Part shown: positions 1 to 10,999 of the stretch, piece after piece
How positions within the stretch are numbered: the first letter of the stretch is position 1
Layout of the letters: each line of letters starts with the position of its first letter
From: Limnomonas spitsbergensis
Lineage: Eukaryota; Chlorophyta; Chlorophyceae; Chlamydomonadales
Direction: 5' to 3'
Assembly: GCA_037349105.1 (NCBI GenBank)
Contig: JAYJMM010000117.1
Location: 3,286,001-3,350,000 of the forward strand
Length of the DNA: 64,000 bases
Notes under the pieces: model-generated
The model's database searches: none
Seen by the model: the letters and a program-made list of their open reading frames with translations, nothing else
Told to the model about the DNA's origin: nothing
Made by a program: the position numbers and the translations under genes

Positions 1-13
1 CGACACTGACATG

Positions 14-213
14 CTCTTATGCTTTCTACGTGATGTGGTGCCACAGAAGTGGATGGCAAGCTGCCAGAAGGGCTAGAGGGCAAAGGAATGCATGACCTGA
101 TGGTGCCCCTGTTTTTAACCTATGTGTTGCTCTTATGCTTTCTACCCATGTGGTGCCACAGGAGCGGATGGCAAGCTGCCAGAAGGGCTAGAAGGCAAAG
201 GGATGCATTACCT
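14..213 (+). repeat. Tandem duplication of acceptor plus exon start
   Basis: Bases 14-100 and 131-213 are two similar copies of a segment made of an intron end (...GTGGTGCCACAG) followed by exon sequence that reads DGKLPEGLEGKG in the second copy. The second copy continues into a good donor and is taken as the real exon of the CWF19L1-like gene. The first copy has no donor and appears to be a decayed partial exon duplicate. Confidence 0.7.
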
Positions 214-3200
214 GGGCAAGGCTGGTGTGGTAAGCTGAGGGTGTTCGGGGGTCAAGGGGAGGAGGTCGTTGGGGGGGGATAAGGGTGGAAGGGGATTGAA
301 GGGATGCATTACCTGGGCAAGGCTGGTGTGGTAAGCTGAGGGTGGTAGGGGGTCAAGGGGAGGAGGTCGTTGGGGGGGGATAAGGGTGGAAGGGGATTGA
401 AGGGATGCATTACCTGGGCAAGGCTGGTGTGGTAAGCTGAGGGTGTTCGGGGGTCAAGGGGAGGAGTAGAGCCAGGGAATGGAGATGGTTCATTCTTGTT
501 TATTTTGCGTTTGACCCCCTTATCCTTCCCCGGTCCTCAGACTGCTGTTACCAGGCTTTATATTATATTCCTGGATGTATACCTTGCATAGTCCTGCGGC
601 TGCAGGCTGCTACCGGCAGGTCTACGAGGACGCAGACACGCTCAAGTTTAGACGTCCTTCCTTTATCTGGCCCATGCTTGACACCTGGCTATCATGGTAC
701 AAAGTGTCTTGAGTACGTTTCTTCTTCTTCAGCGTTTGACCCCCTACTCCCTGCCCCTGCCCTCAGACCACGATTGCAGGGTTGTCAGTAGCGTTCCTGG
801 ATGGCTACTCTGCGGATAGTCCTGCGGCTGCAGGCTGCTACCGACACACCTCCGAGGATGTGGACACACTCAAGCTGCGGCTGGACCGATTGGAGGGGGA
901 GGTGGATGTGCTGCTCACGTGCGAGTGGCCGCGGGGGATAGCGGGAGGTGAGAGATAAGGCTGTAGGGGAGTCTTGGTAGCAGGGGGGTAGCAGGATGTG
1001 GGGAGCAACGTGTGTAAGAGGGGGAGAGGGGGGGGTGAGAGACGGACTGATCGGAGGAAAGGTAGATGTGCTGCGCACATGCAAGTGGCCATAGGAGGAG
1101 AGGGAGGTGAGATATGGACGGATTGGAGGGGGACGGGGACGTGCTGCTCACATGCGAGTGGCCGCGGGGGATAGCGGGAGGTGAGAGATCAGGCTGGACG
1201 GGAGTCCTGGTAGCAGGGATGAGAGGCTTTCCTCACCTGAATTGATCTCAACATGCTGTGTGCAGGTTTGGAGGCTGCAGGCGCTGCTGCCGCGCCGCCT
1301 GAAGGTGTCGGGGTCGCAAGTGGATCGTCTGTCGTGGCCGAGGTGGCCATGCTTGCAAGGCCCAGGTGCGGCTCCAGGGGGGTTGGGGTTTAGGGTTAAG
1401 GGTTTAGGTGGTCATGCTTGGGAGGCCCAGGTGCGGCTCCAGGGGGGTTAGGGTTCAGGGTTAATTGCTGAGGTGGCCATGCTTGCGAGGTCAGGTGCGG
1501 CTGCATGGGGGTTAGGGTTAAGGGTCAATGGCTGAGGTGGCCATGCTTGCAGGGCCCAGGTGCGGCTCCAGGGGGGTTAGGGTTTAGGGTCAATTGCTGA
1601 GGTGGCCATGCTTGCAAGGCCCAGGTGCGGCTCCAGGGGGGTTAGGGTTCAGGGTTAAGGGTTGAGGTGGCCATGCTTGCAAGGCCCTGGTGCGGCTCCA
1701 GGGGGGTTAGGGTTTAGGGTCAATTGCTGAGGTGGCCATGCTTGCAAGGCCCAGGTGCGGCTCCAGGGGGGTTAGGGTTCAGGGTTAAGGGGCGAGGTGA
1801 CCATGCTTGCAAGGCCCAGGTGCGGCTCCAGGGGGGTTAGGGTTTATGGAATGGGTTGAGGTGGCCATCCTTGCGAGGCCAGGTGCGGCTCCAGGGGGGT
1901 TCAGGGTTAAGGGGCGAGGTGGCCATGCTTGCGAGGCCAGGTGCGGCTCCAGGGGGGTTAGGGTTTAAGGTTAATTGGTGAGGTGGCCATGCTTGCAAGG
2001 CCCAGGTGCGGCTCCAGGGGATTGGGTTTAAGGGTGAAGGGTTGAGGTGGCCATGCGTGCAAGGCCCAGGTGCGGCGCCAGGGGTGTTAGGGTTTATGAT
2101 TTAGGGTTAAGGTGGCCATGCTTGGGAGGCCCAGGTGCGGCTCCAGGGGGTTCAGGGTTTAGGGTTAATTGCTGAGGTGGCCATGCTTGCGAGGCCCAGG
2201 TGCGGCTGCATGGGGGTTAGGGGTTAGGGTTAATTGCTTAGGTGGCCATGCTTGCAGGGTTCAGGTGCAGCTCCAGGGGGGTTGGGGTTGAGGGTTGAGG
2301 TAGCCATGCTTGCAAGGCCCAGGTGCAGCTCCAGGGGGGTTAAGGGTTCAAGGTTAAGGGTTGAGGTGGCCATGCTTGCGAGGCCAGGTGCGGCTCTAGG
2401 GGGGTTAAGGGTTCAGGGTTAAGAGTTGAGGTGGCTATGCTTGCGAGGCCCAGGTGCGGCTCCAGGGGGGTTAGGGTTTAAGGTTAATTGCTGAGGTGGC
2501 CATGCTTGCAAGGCCCAGGTGCGGCTCCAGGGGATTGGGGTTTATGGTTAAGGGTTGAGGTGGCCGTGCTTGCAAGGCCCAGGTGTGGCTCCAGGGGGGT
2601 TGGGGTTAAGGGTATAGGGTTTAGGTGGTCATGCTTGGGAGGCCCAGGTGCGGCTCCAGGGGGTTCAGGGTTTAGGGTTAAGAATTGAGGTGGCTATGCT
2701 TGCGAAGCCCTGGTGCGGCTCCAGGGGGGTTAGGGTTAAGGGTTAATGGCTTAGGTGGCCATGCTTGCAAGGCCCAGGTGCGGCTCCAGGGGGTTAGGGT
2801 TTATGGTTTAGGGTTGAGGTGGCCATGCTTGCGAGGCCAAGTGCGGCTCCAGGGGGGTTAGGGTTAAGGGTTTATGGTTTAGGGTTGAGGTGGCCATGCT
2901 TGCGAGGCCAAGTGCGGCTCCAGGGGGGTTAGGGTGTAGGGTTTAGGGTTTAGGTGGTCATGCTTGGCAGGCCCAGGTGCGGCTCCAGGGGGGGAGAGGT
3001 TGGGGTTCAGGGTGGATTTCTCACAACAATTTGAATGTGACGGTGTCCATCGTTGCCGAGTAGGCCGTTACCGCAAGATCTACGTACAGGTCCAGGGTTC
3101 GGGGTGACGGCTGGGAAATATAAGAAATATGATTTGGTCATTGAAAGCTTGGCAGCCGGCATGGTACATGTCCTCCCTGACTTGAATTGCATTTCATTTT

Positions 3201-6200
3201 CTCGCTGTGCCTGCCCCTCCCTTGATCGGGGTGTTTTAGGGTTTGTCTTGAATCTTTATGGAGTAGCCTTCATCTGCTTTCTCAGTTCCCTGTGGTGTGC
3301 TACCTATCCACACTTTCTGGAAGATGTACATCAGTGTACATGACCAATGTTTTTCTCCAAAAGGAAGAAAAACATTGGTGGACGTGTATTAATGGTGGAT
3401 GCTGTAACCTACACAAACCTGGAATTTTAAATGTCTGGTCCCTGATATCAAGTAATGCGTCGCTGTTGGAGGCATTGTGGCTTTTGCTTGCCTGCCGTTT
3501 TTTACTATCTATTTCGTATTACTTGAACACGTGCCTCTTTTTCAAAGCACCATGTAGCTGCTGGACAGAGTGCGGCAATTGCTTGCCTGGCGTTTGACCC
3601 AGCCATGTCTCATTTCTTAATCACCCGGCCCCGGATCAGGTACCATGTAGCTGCTGGACAGAACGTGGCCTTTGCTCGCCTTCCCTACGCCAACCGTGAC
3701 ATGGGCGTTGGAGTGCGGGTGACTCGTTTCGTGGCGCTGGCACCCATTGCTGGTGAGTTATAATGATGGAGAGGGGGGGGAAATAGTGAAGCAAGGAAGG
3801 TAAACAAGGAACAGATAAAGTAGAAGGGAAGAGGTACATAATTTATAAGGGAGCTTTAGGGTTCAGGGTTTCGGGCGTGTGAGACGCGACCAGGGTTAGT
3901 AATCGTTAGTTATGTCCATGAAGGTAAGAATGCTGAACCCTGCGGGAAGCTAGGAGCGCACAACATTCAGCACAGTCTGTCAAACCTACACAACACGAGT
4001 TGTACTCACTACATGCCTGCCCTCACCAAGAACCAAGGAACCTTCTTTCAACGGCGCTGTCGGGGCTAAACCAAGTGTTCACTGCTGCCCTGACGGCCTC
4101 AGCCAGTTGCACGCGTAGTTCTCAAAGTCTTCTTGAGGCTCGTCTTTAACTCCCCCTGCCGGCGATTTCGGGTCGCTTTAGGCCCGAGCCTGAACCTTTC
4201 TGCTCGCAAACATGTAAACATGAGGACAATCACACAAATAGGCTAGTCAAAGTCACTCCTTACCAAAGCCCAAGCCGTTTTCCCCCCTCCCCCTCCCTGC
4301 TGGCGATGTCAAGTCGCTTCTTGCCCAAGCCTGATGCTTTGCCCCCCCCCTCCCCTCCCTGCTGGCTAGTCAAAGTCGCTCCATGCTCGAGCCTCAGCCT
4401 TCTACCCCTCCTCCGCCCTGCAGGCAAGGCCAAGTCGCTCCATGCACTCAACCTCGTGCCCTCCTCTGATCTCGACCCGGAGGCCCTCTCCTCCAAGCCG
4501 GATGCGTGCACGCCGTCACCGCTGGAGGTGGCGGCCGCCAACGCTGCAAAGCGCCCCGCCGACAATGACGGGTCCATGCCGAACAGCGGGGACTGGCGCT
4601 GGCAGCAGCAGCAGGGCAAGAGGCCCAGACAGCAGGTATGTGTGTGCCAGTGTGGGTGGTTATGTGTGGGAGGGTAGCCCTCCCCCTCCCTCTCTGCCTC
4701 CCTCCCTCTCTACAACCTGAACATCATCTTGCTCGCTTTGACGGCATGGACCCTCATCCTCTGCTTTGCGGCGCCGGAACATGTTGAAAACTGAGCTGCA
4801 ACTTGCGGATCGATGTGTGTGTCTTGTAAACAAATGCAAACCTGCACCCCCCTCCCTCCCTTCCTTCCGCACATCCTGATCCCACAGCATGCAAACCAAA
4901 GCGTGCTCCTTGTAAGGGTTTAGGGGCCAGGTCCCCACACTGAAGTGTGCTCTTTTTAACCGATTGCAGATCTGCACCCCCGTCCTCCATCCCGCCTGCC
5001 CTTGCACTCCACCTGTACCTCCCAACCGAACAGCGCCCTGACTTGCCCTAGGACACCGCCAGCACCATCATTGCAAAAAATGTGTGGATCCGTATATTTT
5101 TAGTATCTAACCCCCTCCCCCCTATACGCCCCTCTTGAACCCCACCAGCACGTCCCAATCCAGCAGTGCGCCGACGTGCCCAAGGACACAGCCAGCACCG
5201 TCATTGCAAGGAACGTCCCGTTTGCAGCAGACGAGGCTGAGCTGCGAGCATGGTTTGCGGGCGCAGGCGGCACCATCGTGAACATGTTCCGCGGCATGAA
5301 CGCCGAGTCAGGCCGTCTCAACAGCTGGATGAGTGTGCAGGTGAGGGTGGAGGCGTTCAGGGGGGGATTGTTCCTGCTAGGTCTCCTTTATTTTCCTCCA
5401 CTATATCTTTCTCCTCCCGCCGTTGACCCCTACACGTGCACTCCTTCCCCTTCATCCCCTTCCTCCCCTCCATCGACCCCTGCACTCCGCCCCTACCCTG
5501 CACTCCTCCCTCTTGATCCCCTTCCGCCCCTCCGTTGACCCCTACATCTGCACTCCTCCCTCTTGATCCCCTTCCTCCCCTCCGTGGACCCCTGCACTCC
5601 CCCCTCTTGATCCTTCCTCCCCTTCATCTACCCCTGCACTCCGCCCTCTTGATCCCCTTCCTCTCCTTCATCTACCCCTGCACTCCCCCCTCTTGATCCC
5701 CTTCCTCCCCTCCGTGGACCCCTGCACTCCCCCCTCTTGATCCCCTTCCTCCCCTCCATCGACCCTTGCACTCCCCCCTCTTGATCCCCTTCCTCCCCTC
5801 CATCGACCCTTGCACTCTGCCCCCTTGATCCCCTTCCTCCCCTCCATCTACCCCTGCACTCCGCCCTCTTGATCCCCTTCTTCCCTCCATCGACCCCTGC
5901 ACTCCGCCCTCTTGATCCCCTTCCTCTTTCCATCGACCCCTGCACTCCGCCCCCTTGATCCCCTTCCTCCCCTCCATCTACCCCTGCACTCCCCCCTCTT
6001 GATCCCCTTCCTCCCCTCCATCGACCCCTACACTCCGCCCTCTTGATCCCCTTCCTCCCTCCATCGACCCCTGCACTCCGCCCTCTTGATCCCCTTCCTC
6101 CCCTCCATCGACCCCTACACTCTGCCCCCTTGATCCCCTTCCTCACTCCATCTACCCCTGCACTCCGCCCCCTTGGTCCCCTTCCTCCCCTCCATCGACC

Positions 6201-7707
6201 CCTACACTCTGCCCCCTTGATCCCCTTCCTCCCCCCATCGACCCCTGCACTCCGCCCCCTTGATCCCCTTCCTCCCCTCCATCTACCCCTGCACTCCCCC
6301 CTCTTGATCCCCTTCCTCCCCTCCATCGACCCCTGCACTCCGCCCTCTTGATCCCCTTCCTCCCCACCATCGACCCCTACACTCTGCCCCCTTGATCACC
6401 TTCCTTCCTCCATCGACCCCTGCACTCCGCCCCCTTGATCCCCTTCCTCCCCTCCATCGACCCCTACACTCCGCCCTCTTGATCCCCTTTCTTCCCTCCA
6501 TCGACCCCTGCACTCCGCCCTCTTGATCCCCTTCCTCCCCTCCATCGACCCCTACACTCCGCCCCCTTGATCCCCTTCCTCCCCTCCATCTACCCCTGCA
6601 CTCCCCCCTCTTGATCCCCTTTCTCCCCTCCATCGACCCCTGCACTCCGCCCTCTTGATCCCCTTCCTCCCTCCATCTACCCCTGCACTCCCCCCTCTTG
6701 ATCCCCTTCCTCCCCTCCATCGACCCCTGCACTCCGCCCCCTTGATCCCCTTCTTCCCTCCATCTACCCCTGCACTCCCCCCTCTTGATCCCCTTCCTCC
6801 CCTCCATCGACCCCTGCACTCCGCCCCCTTGATCCCCTTCCTCCCTCCATCGACCCCTGCACTCCGCCCTCTTGATCCCCTTCCTCCCCTCCATCGACCC
6901 CTACACTCTGCCCCCTTGATCCCCTTCCTCCCTCCATCTACCCCTGCACTCCGCCCTCTTGATCCCCTTCCTCCCCTCCATCGACCTCTACACTCCGCCC
7001 CCTTGATCCTTTCTGATCCTCGTTGATCCTTGTTGCCTTTCTCTCCTGCAGTACTCTTCTCCTGCTGAGGCGGCCGAGGCCATCCGGGCACTCTGCAACA
7101 CCCAGCTCCTAGGGCGGGAGGTTCCTCTGGAGCAGGCGCGGGGTGGAGGCGCAGCAGCGGGAGGGGGTGTGGGCGGCGCTGTGCCCACCCCAGTGGCGTC
7201 TGAGGCATGTTGGTTCTGCCTGGGAAGCAGTGCGGCGGATCTAGGGCTGGTGGTGAGTGGCAGGAGGAGGGGTCAGGCTGGGGGAGGTAGGGGAGAGGTC
7301 AGGCTGGAGGAAGCAGGGGGAAACAGGTGACAGGTGACAGGTCAGGCAGGGGGGGGCAGGGGGAGGCAGGTGGCAGGGGAGGAGGGAAATGGAGGGGATA
7401 GAGGGCAGGTGGGAGATGTTGGGGAAGGCTGAGGCGGGAGGAGGGAGGGGGAGGAGGGCAGGTGGGGGGTATCTAGGGAGGTCTGGGGTGGGGGACGGAG
7501 GGTGGGAGAGGCAGGTGCAGGCAGATGTCGGGGGAGGGGAGGGAGGAGAGGAGGGGGGAGGGAGGGAGGGACCGCGTTTGGATTTGTTTGCTTGGTGTGG
7601 CATGGGGATAAGATCTAAGCCGTCTATATGCGCGTTGCTATGCCACCATCACGACCATCATGGAAACGTCTGGTTATAACTGGGGTCACAAAAAATATAT
7701 GTATACT

Positions 7708-7744
<37 letters not shown>

Positions 7745-9715
7745 TTAACCGATACGGTCCTGGTATGTATGTACAGTATGTATATCGCCGCACAGTCCTT
7801 TAAGTCGGCTGGTATTATTTGCTACTGGTGACTGTAGTCCTATATAATGGCACCATCAGCCTCTATTTAATAAGTCGCAATTAAGAAGATTCAGGCGCCC
7901 TTCTCAATAGTTTCACTGCGGCCTCCCCCTGTCTCTGTACCCTGTCTCTGTACCCTGTCTTTGTACCCTCCCCTTGAACCTCAACACCTTGAACCCTGAG
8001 CCTGAAACTCCCGCTGTCCGCACTCCTCAGGCCAGTGTGGGAGAGGAGGCGTACGTGGCATTAGACAAGGGGGCCATCTCACCCACACATGCGCTGGTGG
8101 TGCCCATTGACCATGCGCGATGTTCAGCTGAGCTTTCGGTGGGCGCGTTCGCAGAGATTGAAAGGTAGGAAGGAGGCAATGATATTTAAAGCTTTTTAAA
8201 GCCTTTGGGGCTTTTTAGCGACACCCGGCCTATGGGGACCTGGTGCATTTATTACTTGTAACAAAATTTATTTACTTAACCGGTATTCTTTATCTGCTGC
8301 CCCCCTGCCCCCCCTAGCAAGCCCTTTTTCTTGGGTCATTGGCTGGTCGGTCATTTTTTGGTCCCAATTTCAGTCTTACTCTGACCTGGTGTTTATTCTG
8401 AACCGTCAGGGTAAATATGCGGCTTCGTCTGAGTAGGATCTGAGGCCTCATCTGAGGTTGAATCTGGGGTGGAATCTGGGGTGGAATCTGGGGTTGAATC
8501 TGAGGTTGAATCTGGGGTGGAATCTGGGGTCTTTAAAATGGTGGCAAAGAGATGACATTTCCCCAAGGCCTGAAGGAGAAAAAACCTGCTGAGCGCCCAA
8601 GAACATTACAACTGCCACTTGAATTGAGCGCTTAAGAACAAAGCAACCGCCACTTGAATTTAGCGCCCAAGAACAGGGGTGTAGATTGCATAATTCTTGT
8701 CCGTTTGCTAACATCACATTTATGCTGATATCTGTAGGTTACAGTCCCCAATTGGTGGACCAACTATGGAATGAAGCTAAGGAATATTGAATCCCGGTAC
8801 ACCGATTTTGGACATGTGGCACAGAATTCCTTGTGTTGGTTCCTGCCGCCTCCTCCCCACAGGTACCTGTCCGCTCTGTCATCCTGCTATGCCGCTCAGG
8901 GCCTCCAGCTCATCGCATTCGAGCGCTACCTGTCCCTGCGCAAGTCGAGCTCCGGTGGCAACCACTGCCACATCAATGTCATGGGAGTACCCGCAGCTGC
9001 AGCAGCCGGGGCGCAGGTGCGATCCAGCTTCTCGCCGCACCAAACGGGATGGGATTTTTTTTTCTGTGTTGCGTTTCGCCCGTCTTGCCTGGATCAATGT
9101 GCCAAGCCAGAGACAGGCTGAGCTACAAGGCCCGGATGAACAGGTGGACAGAAGACACCCTGAATCTACCAGTCAACGCTGCGACTCTGAATCTTGCTCC
9201 CCCCTGGCTCCCCCACCCCCATCAAGCTGGGAGAGTGAGGCTAGGGGAGGCGCCCCAACAGTTCCCCTCCCGGCCCCCCATCCCCCCTTTGCTCCCTCAT
9301 GCCCCCCCAGTAGGCCCTTGAATAGTTCCCCTCCCCCTAGCAGGTCGCCTTTGCGGACGCTTTGAAGGCCGCGGGTCTGGGGGACTTTGAGGTTCTGGAG
9401 GCTGGCACCGGGGCCGGCGCATCAGCCGTGCTGTGCATGCTGCGTGGGGCGCTAGGAGGGGCCTCCGGCGCCAGCATGCCCGAGTACTTCCAAGCTGTAC
9501 TGCCGGGTGGCGTGCGTCTGGTGCGTCAGATAGCGCGCGGAGAGCGCTGGCCGATGAACCTCGGGCGAGAGGTGCTGGCGGCGCTGGGGGGCGTGCCTGA
9601 GCGGGCGGACTGGAAGCTGTGCATGAGCAGTGGGGGAGAGGCGCAGCAGGCGGCGGCGGTGGAGGCGTTCAAGGTGATGTTCCAGCCGTACGATCCAGTG
9701 GCGGGCACGAGTTGA
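162..9715 (+). CDS. CWF19L1: CWF19-like protein 1 (CwfJ family), 5' partial
   Basis: Spliceosome-associated protein related to the Cwf19/Drn1 lariat-debranching cofactors. Exons, all GT-AG with matching phases: 162-229, 767-947, 1266-1365, 3640-3752, 4424-4635, 5149-5340, 7052-7252, 8031-8164, 8863-9016, 9344-9715; 574 residues are visible and the start lies left of the window. The first four exons give the metallophosphatase-like N domain (VDVLLTCEWPRGIAG; VVAEVAMLARPR joined to YHVAAGQNVAFARLPYANRD). Then comes a Lys/Gln linker (exon 4424-4635), an RRM-like domain (RNP2 VIARNVPF, RNP1 SWMSVQYS; exons 5149-5340 and 7052-7252), CwfJ C-terminal domain 1 (CWFCLGSS, ISPTHALVVPIDH, HIT-like NHCHINV) and C-terminal domain 2 (YFQAVLPGG, WPMNLGREVL, FQPYDP) before the TGA. 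Several introns hold large arrays, so alternative donors are possible. The family call is firm; the exact 5' exons are less certain. Confidence 0.9.
198..466 (+). repeat. 101-bp tandem triplication of exon end plus donor
   Basis: Three copies start at 198, 299 and 400. Each contains the exon end GMHYLGKAGV, the donor GTAAGC and about 70 bases of G-rich intron. The first copy is continuous with the exon ending at 229; the other two are inside the intron. Confidence 0.85.
508..870 (+). repeat. Decayed duplicate of acceptor and exon 767-947
   Basis: Bases 508-645 resemble 732-870. Both have GTTTGACCCCCT, a pyrimidine tract, a CTCAG acceptor, then sequence around TAGTCCTGCGGCTGCAGGCT. The upstream copy has lost the reading frame and is a relic of the exon that is intact at 767-947. 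Confidence 0.75.
883..1222 (+). repeat. Tandem copies of exon 767-947 end plus donor
   Basis: Three related segments (883-980, 1042-1118, 1117-1222) carry the exon end (VDVLLTCEWPRGIAG) and the donor GGAG|GTGAGA. The first is the functional exon end at 947. The second is diverged; the third is nearly intact and is a plausible alternative donor near 1184. Confidence 0.75.
1340..2995 (+). repeat. Minisatellite of about 26 exon-end/donor units
   Basis: Units of about 60-70 bp each start with GAGGTGGCCATGCTTGC, continue into AAGGCCCAG|GTGCGGCTCC and end with GGGGGGTTAGGGTTTAGGG-like sequence. The first unit is the real end of exon 1266-1365 and its donor at 1366. The rest repeat the last 26 exon bases plus the donor through the intron, about 26 copies. 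The spacer resembles telomeric TTAGGG/TTTAGGG repeats. Confidence 0.9.
3545..3660 (+). repeat. Decayed duplicate of exon 3640-3752 start
   Basis: Bases 3547-3592 (ACCATGTAGCTGCTGGACAG and following) match 3641-3686, the start of the downstream exon (YHVAAGQNVAFARL), with several substitutions. The upstream copy lies in the intron and lacks a good acceptor. Confidence 0.7.
4150..4450 (+). repeat. Degenerate tandem copies of acceptor plus exon start
   Basis: At least four segments near 4157, 4242, 4299 and 4355 resemble the real junction at 4424. Each has a pyrimidine tract, CTGCTGGC or CTGCCGGC, then ...GTCAAGTCGCT-like sequence (exon: GCAAGGCCAAGTCGCTCCAT) and a CCAAGCCT or CGAGCCT motif. 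They are decayed tandem copies upstream of a functional 3' splice site. Confidence 0.6.
4636..5148 (+). repeat. Intron with decayed copy of next exon start
   Basis: Bases 5007-5085 resemble 5143-5215, the acceptor and start of the RRM exon (GACACAGCCAGCACCGTCAT in the exon, GACACCGCCAGCACCATCAT in the copy). The copy carries an in-frame stop where the exon has the codon for Lys (TAG against AAG). The rest of the intron has short direct repeats around the phrase GCAAACCTGCACCCCCCTCC. Confidence 0.6.
5410..7012 (+). repeat. Pyrimidine-rich 41-43-bp intronic minisatellite
   Basis: The unit is roughly CTTGATCCCCTTCCTCCCCT followed by CCATCGACCCCTGCACTCCGCC, about 38 copies, filling intron 5341-7051 between the two RRM exons. 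Long open frames on both strands here are products of the repeat. Copies differ mainly at GACC/TACC and CCGCC/CCCCC positions. Confidence 0.9.
7253..8030 (+). repeat. Intron with purine-rich tract and (TA)n
   Basis: The first 350 bases are a G/A-rich stretch with GGGGGAGG and CAGGTGACAGG repeats. A perfect (AT)n microsatellite runs from 7710 to about 7742. A short CCTGTCTCTGTAC repeat lies at 7929-7968 before the acceptor at 8030. Confidence 0.75.
8443..8530 (+). repeat. 12-bp tandem repeat in intron
   Basis: About seven copies of a unit close to GAATCTGGGGTG lie in the intron 8165-8862, with GAATCTGAGGTT variants. Confidence 0.8.
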
Positions 9716-9796
9716 AGCGGACGGGAAGGTGTGCTGGAGCGGCGAAGGGGAGGCGGAGCAGGTGGTTGAGGCGTTAAAGCTCATGTTTAAGTGGCT
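9604..9796 (+). repeat. Partial duplicate of the CWF19L1 coding end
   Basis: Bases 9718-9793, just after the stop at 9713-9715, resemble 9604-9688 inside the last exon (GGGGAGGCGGAGCAGG against GGAGAGGCGCAGCAGG; both end with GTTT/GTTC, AAG, CTCATGTT/GTGATGTT). The copy stays open in another frame to a TGA near 9802. It is a diverged tandem duplicate of the 3' coding end, now in the 3' UTR. Confidence 0.6.
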
Positions 9797-9802
9797 GGTG
9801 TG

Positions 9803-10999
9803 ACCTTAAGGCAGCCATATGACTCAGTATCAGGTAAACTGATTCAGAGGCGCACTACTGTGAGAAGTTTAGAACGGTGCATACCCATTAAGCTCTGCTC
9901 AATGCTCGGCCGCGTGGGGCTGGTATCCAGGATAGGGAAGAATTCAGCTCAATTCCAGCTACCATGCACCTGCTGTGAGAAGTATCGATCCTTGGAATGG
10001 AGATGCCATGTTGACACGTTTTAAGTGTAGAGAAGATCACATTTATTTAAATACCCAGGCTTGTTACCTAGGAAGTCAAGTAATACAGCTGATGTAATTT
10101 GTTTATCACTGGAATACACGCACTTGAAGCTCAATCCACTCTGCCTAATCTTGCGAGTTAGACGAAGGGGCTGTTTATCTGTCCTGTGAGGCAGACGTGC
10201 AAGACCGGTACAACGTTTCAAGGAGGACGTGCAATGCACACTGCAGAAGAGGCAATTCCTTCAAACATTATGGACCTTCATTATTTCCCGCCGAGGCAGT
10301 TGGGCGAATACTAAAATGCGTTTTCAGAACAAGGCCTGAAAGGTGGTCGGAGCAAGGACTTACGTTGGTTGGGTCAACAACTTAAAAAGAAGGATGTCCA
10401 CTAAGGTATTTGGGATCAAGACTTTTACCCCTGGAGGAGTCTCCTTGAGGGTGATTTATATAGGGGGTCATTTTGCAGAAGATCTATTATCTCAAACCCA
10501 TTCAAAGATGCCCCCAATGACTTGGTAGGAGGTCTCCTTGCATTCAGAAAGATGTTTGGAGGCTCTGGGTCTCAAATAAATGCATGCTTTTAAGGCATGC
10601 TTAAATAGGCGAAGGAGGCCCATAAGTCCGTCTTGCTAAATCAAAAGTCTGTTGCACCCTTGCGTAAGATCCTCGTGCACGCCTCAAGAAAAATGGTCAT
10701 AAATTGTGCAACTCAGCACAATGGAAGCAGCTGCTAACTAGCCCTACGTGTGCTGTGCAGCACTAAGTGTTCTGTCGGCAGGGGCCACTAGTAGGTGCTG
10801 ATCGTAGACACGGGGGCATCACTAGCATCCCATTTCCCTACTATGAAGGCAGGGCAGCTACCCTGTGCATCCCATTCCTCAGCCACCAAGGAAAGGACGA
10901 AACGCGCCGGGCATCCCATTCCCCTCCCATCAAGCTAGCTCATCGCCTCATCCTCTTCAAGGTATGCCTCGACTGTACTGAGCTTCCATGTCCAGCCCT
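9803..10999. other. Intergenic region between convergent genes
   Basis: No gene recognised. A TGTAA motif, the usual green-algal poly(A) signal, occurs near 10092 and could serve the upstream gene. The short open frames here show no recognisable domain. Confidence 0.4.

Noticed and set aside
1340..2995. Interstitial telomere or chromosome end
   Set aside because: TTAGGG-like words are only the spacer of a unit whose other half is exon sequence and a donor, and genes continue on both sides.
5628..7208. Gly/Arg-rich minus-strand and Pro-rich plus-strand ORFs over the minisatellite
   Set aside because: Intronic 41-43-bp repeat lying between two RRM exons; low-complexity translation on both strands with no other support.
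7710..7742. TATA box
   Set aside because: A long (AT)n microsatellite in the middle of an intron, without a promoter context.
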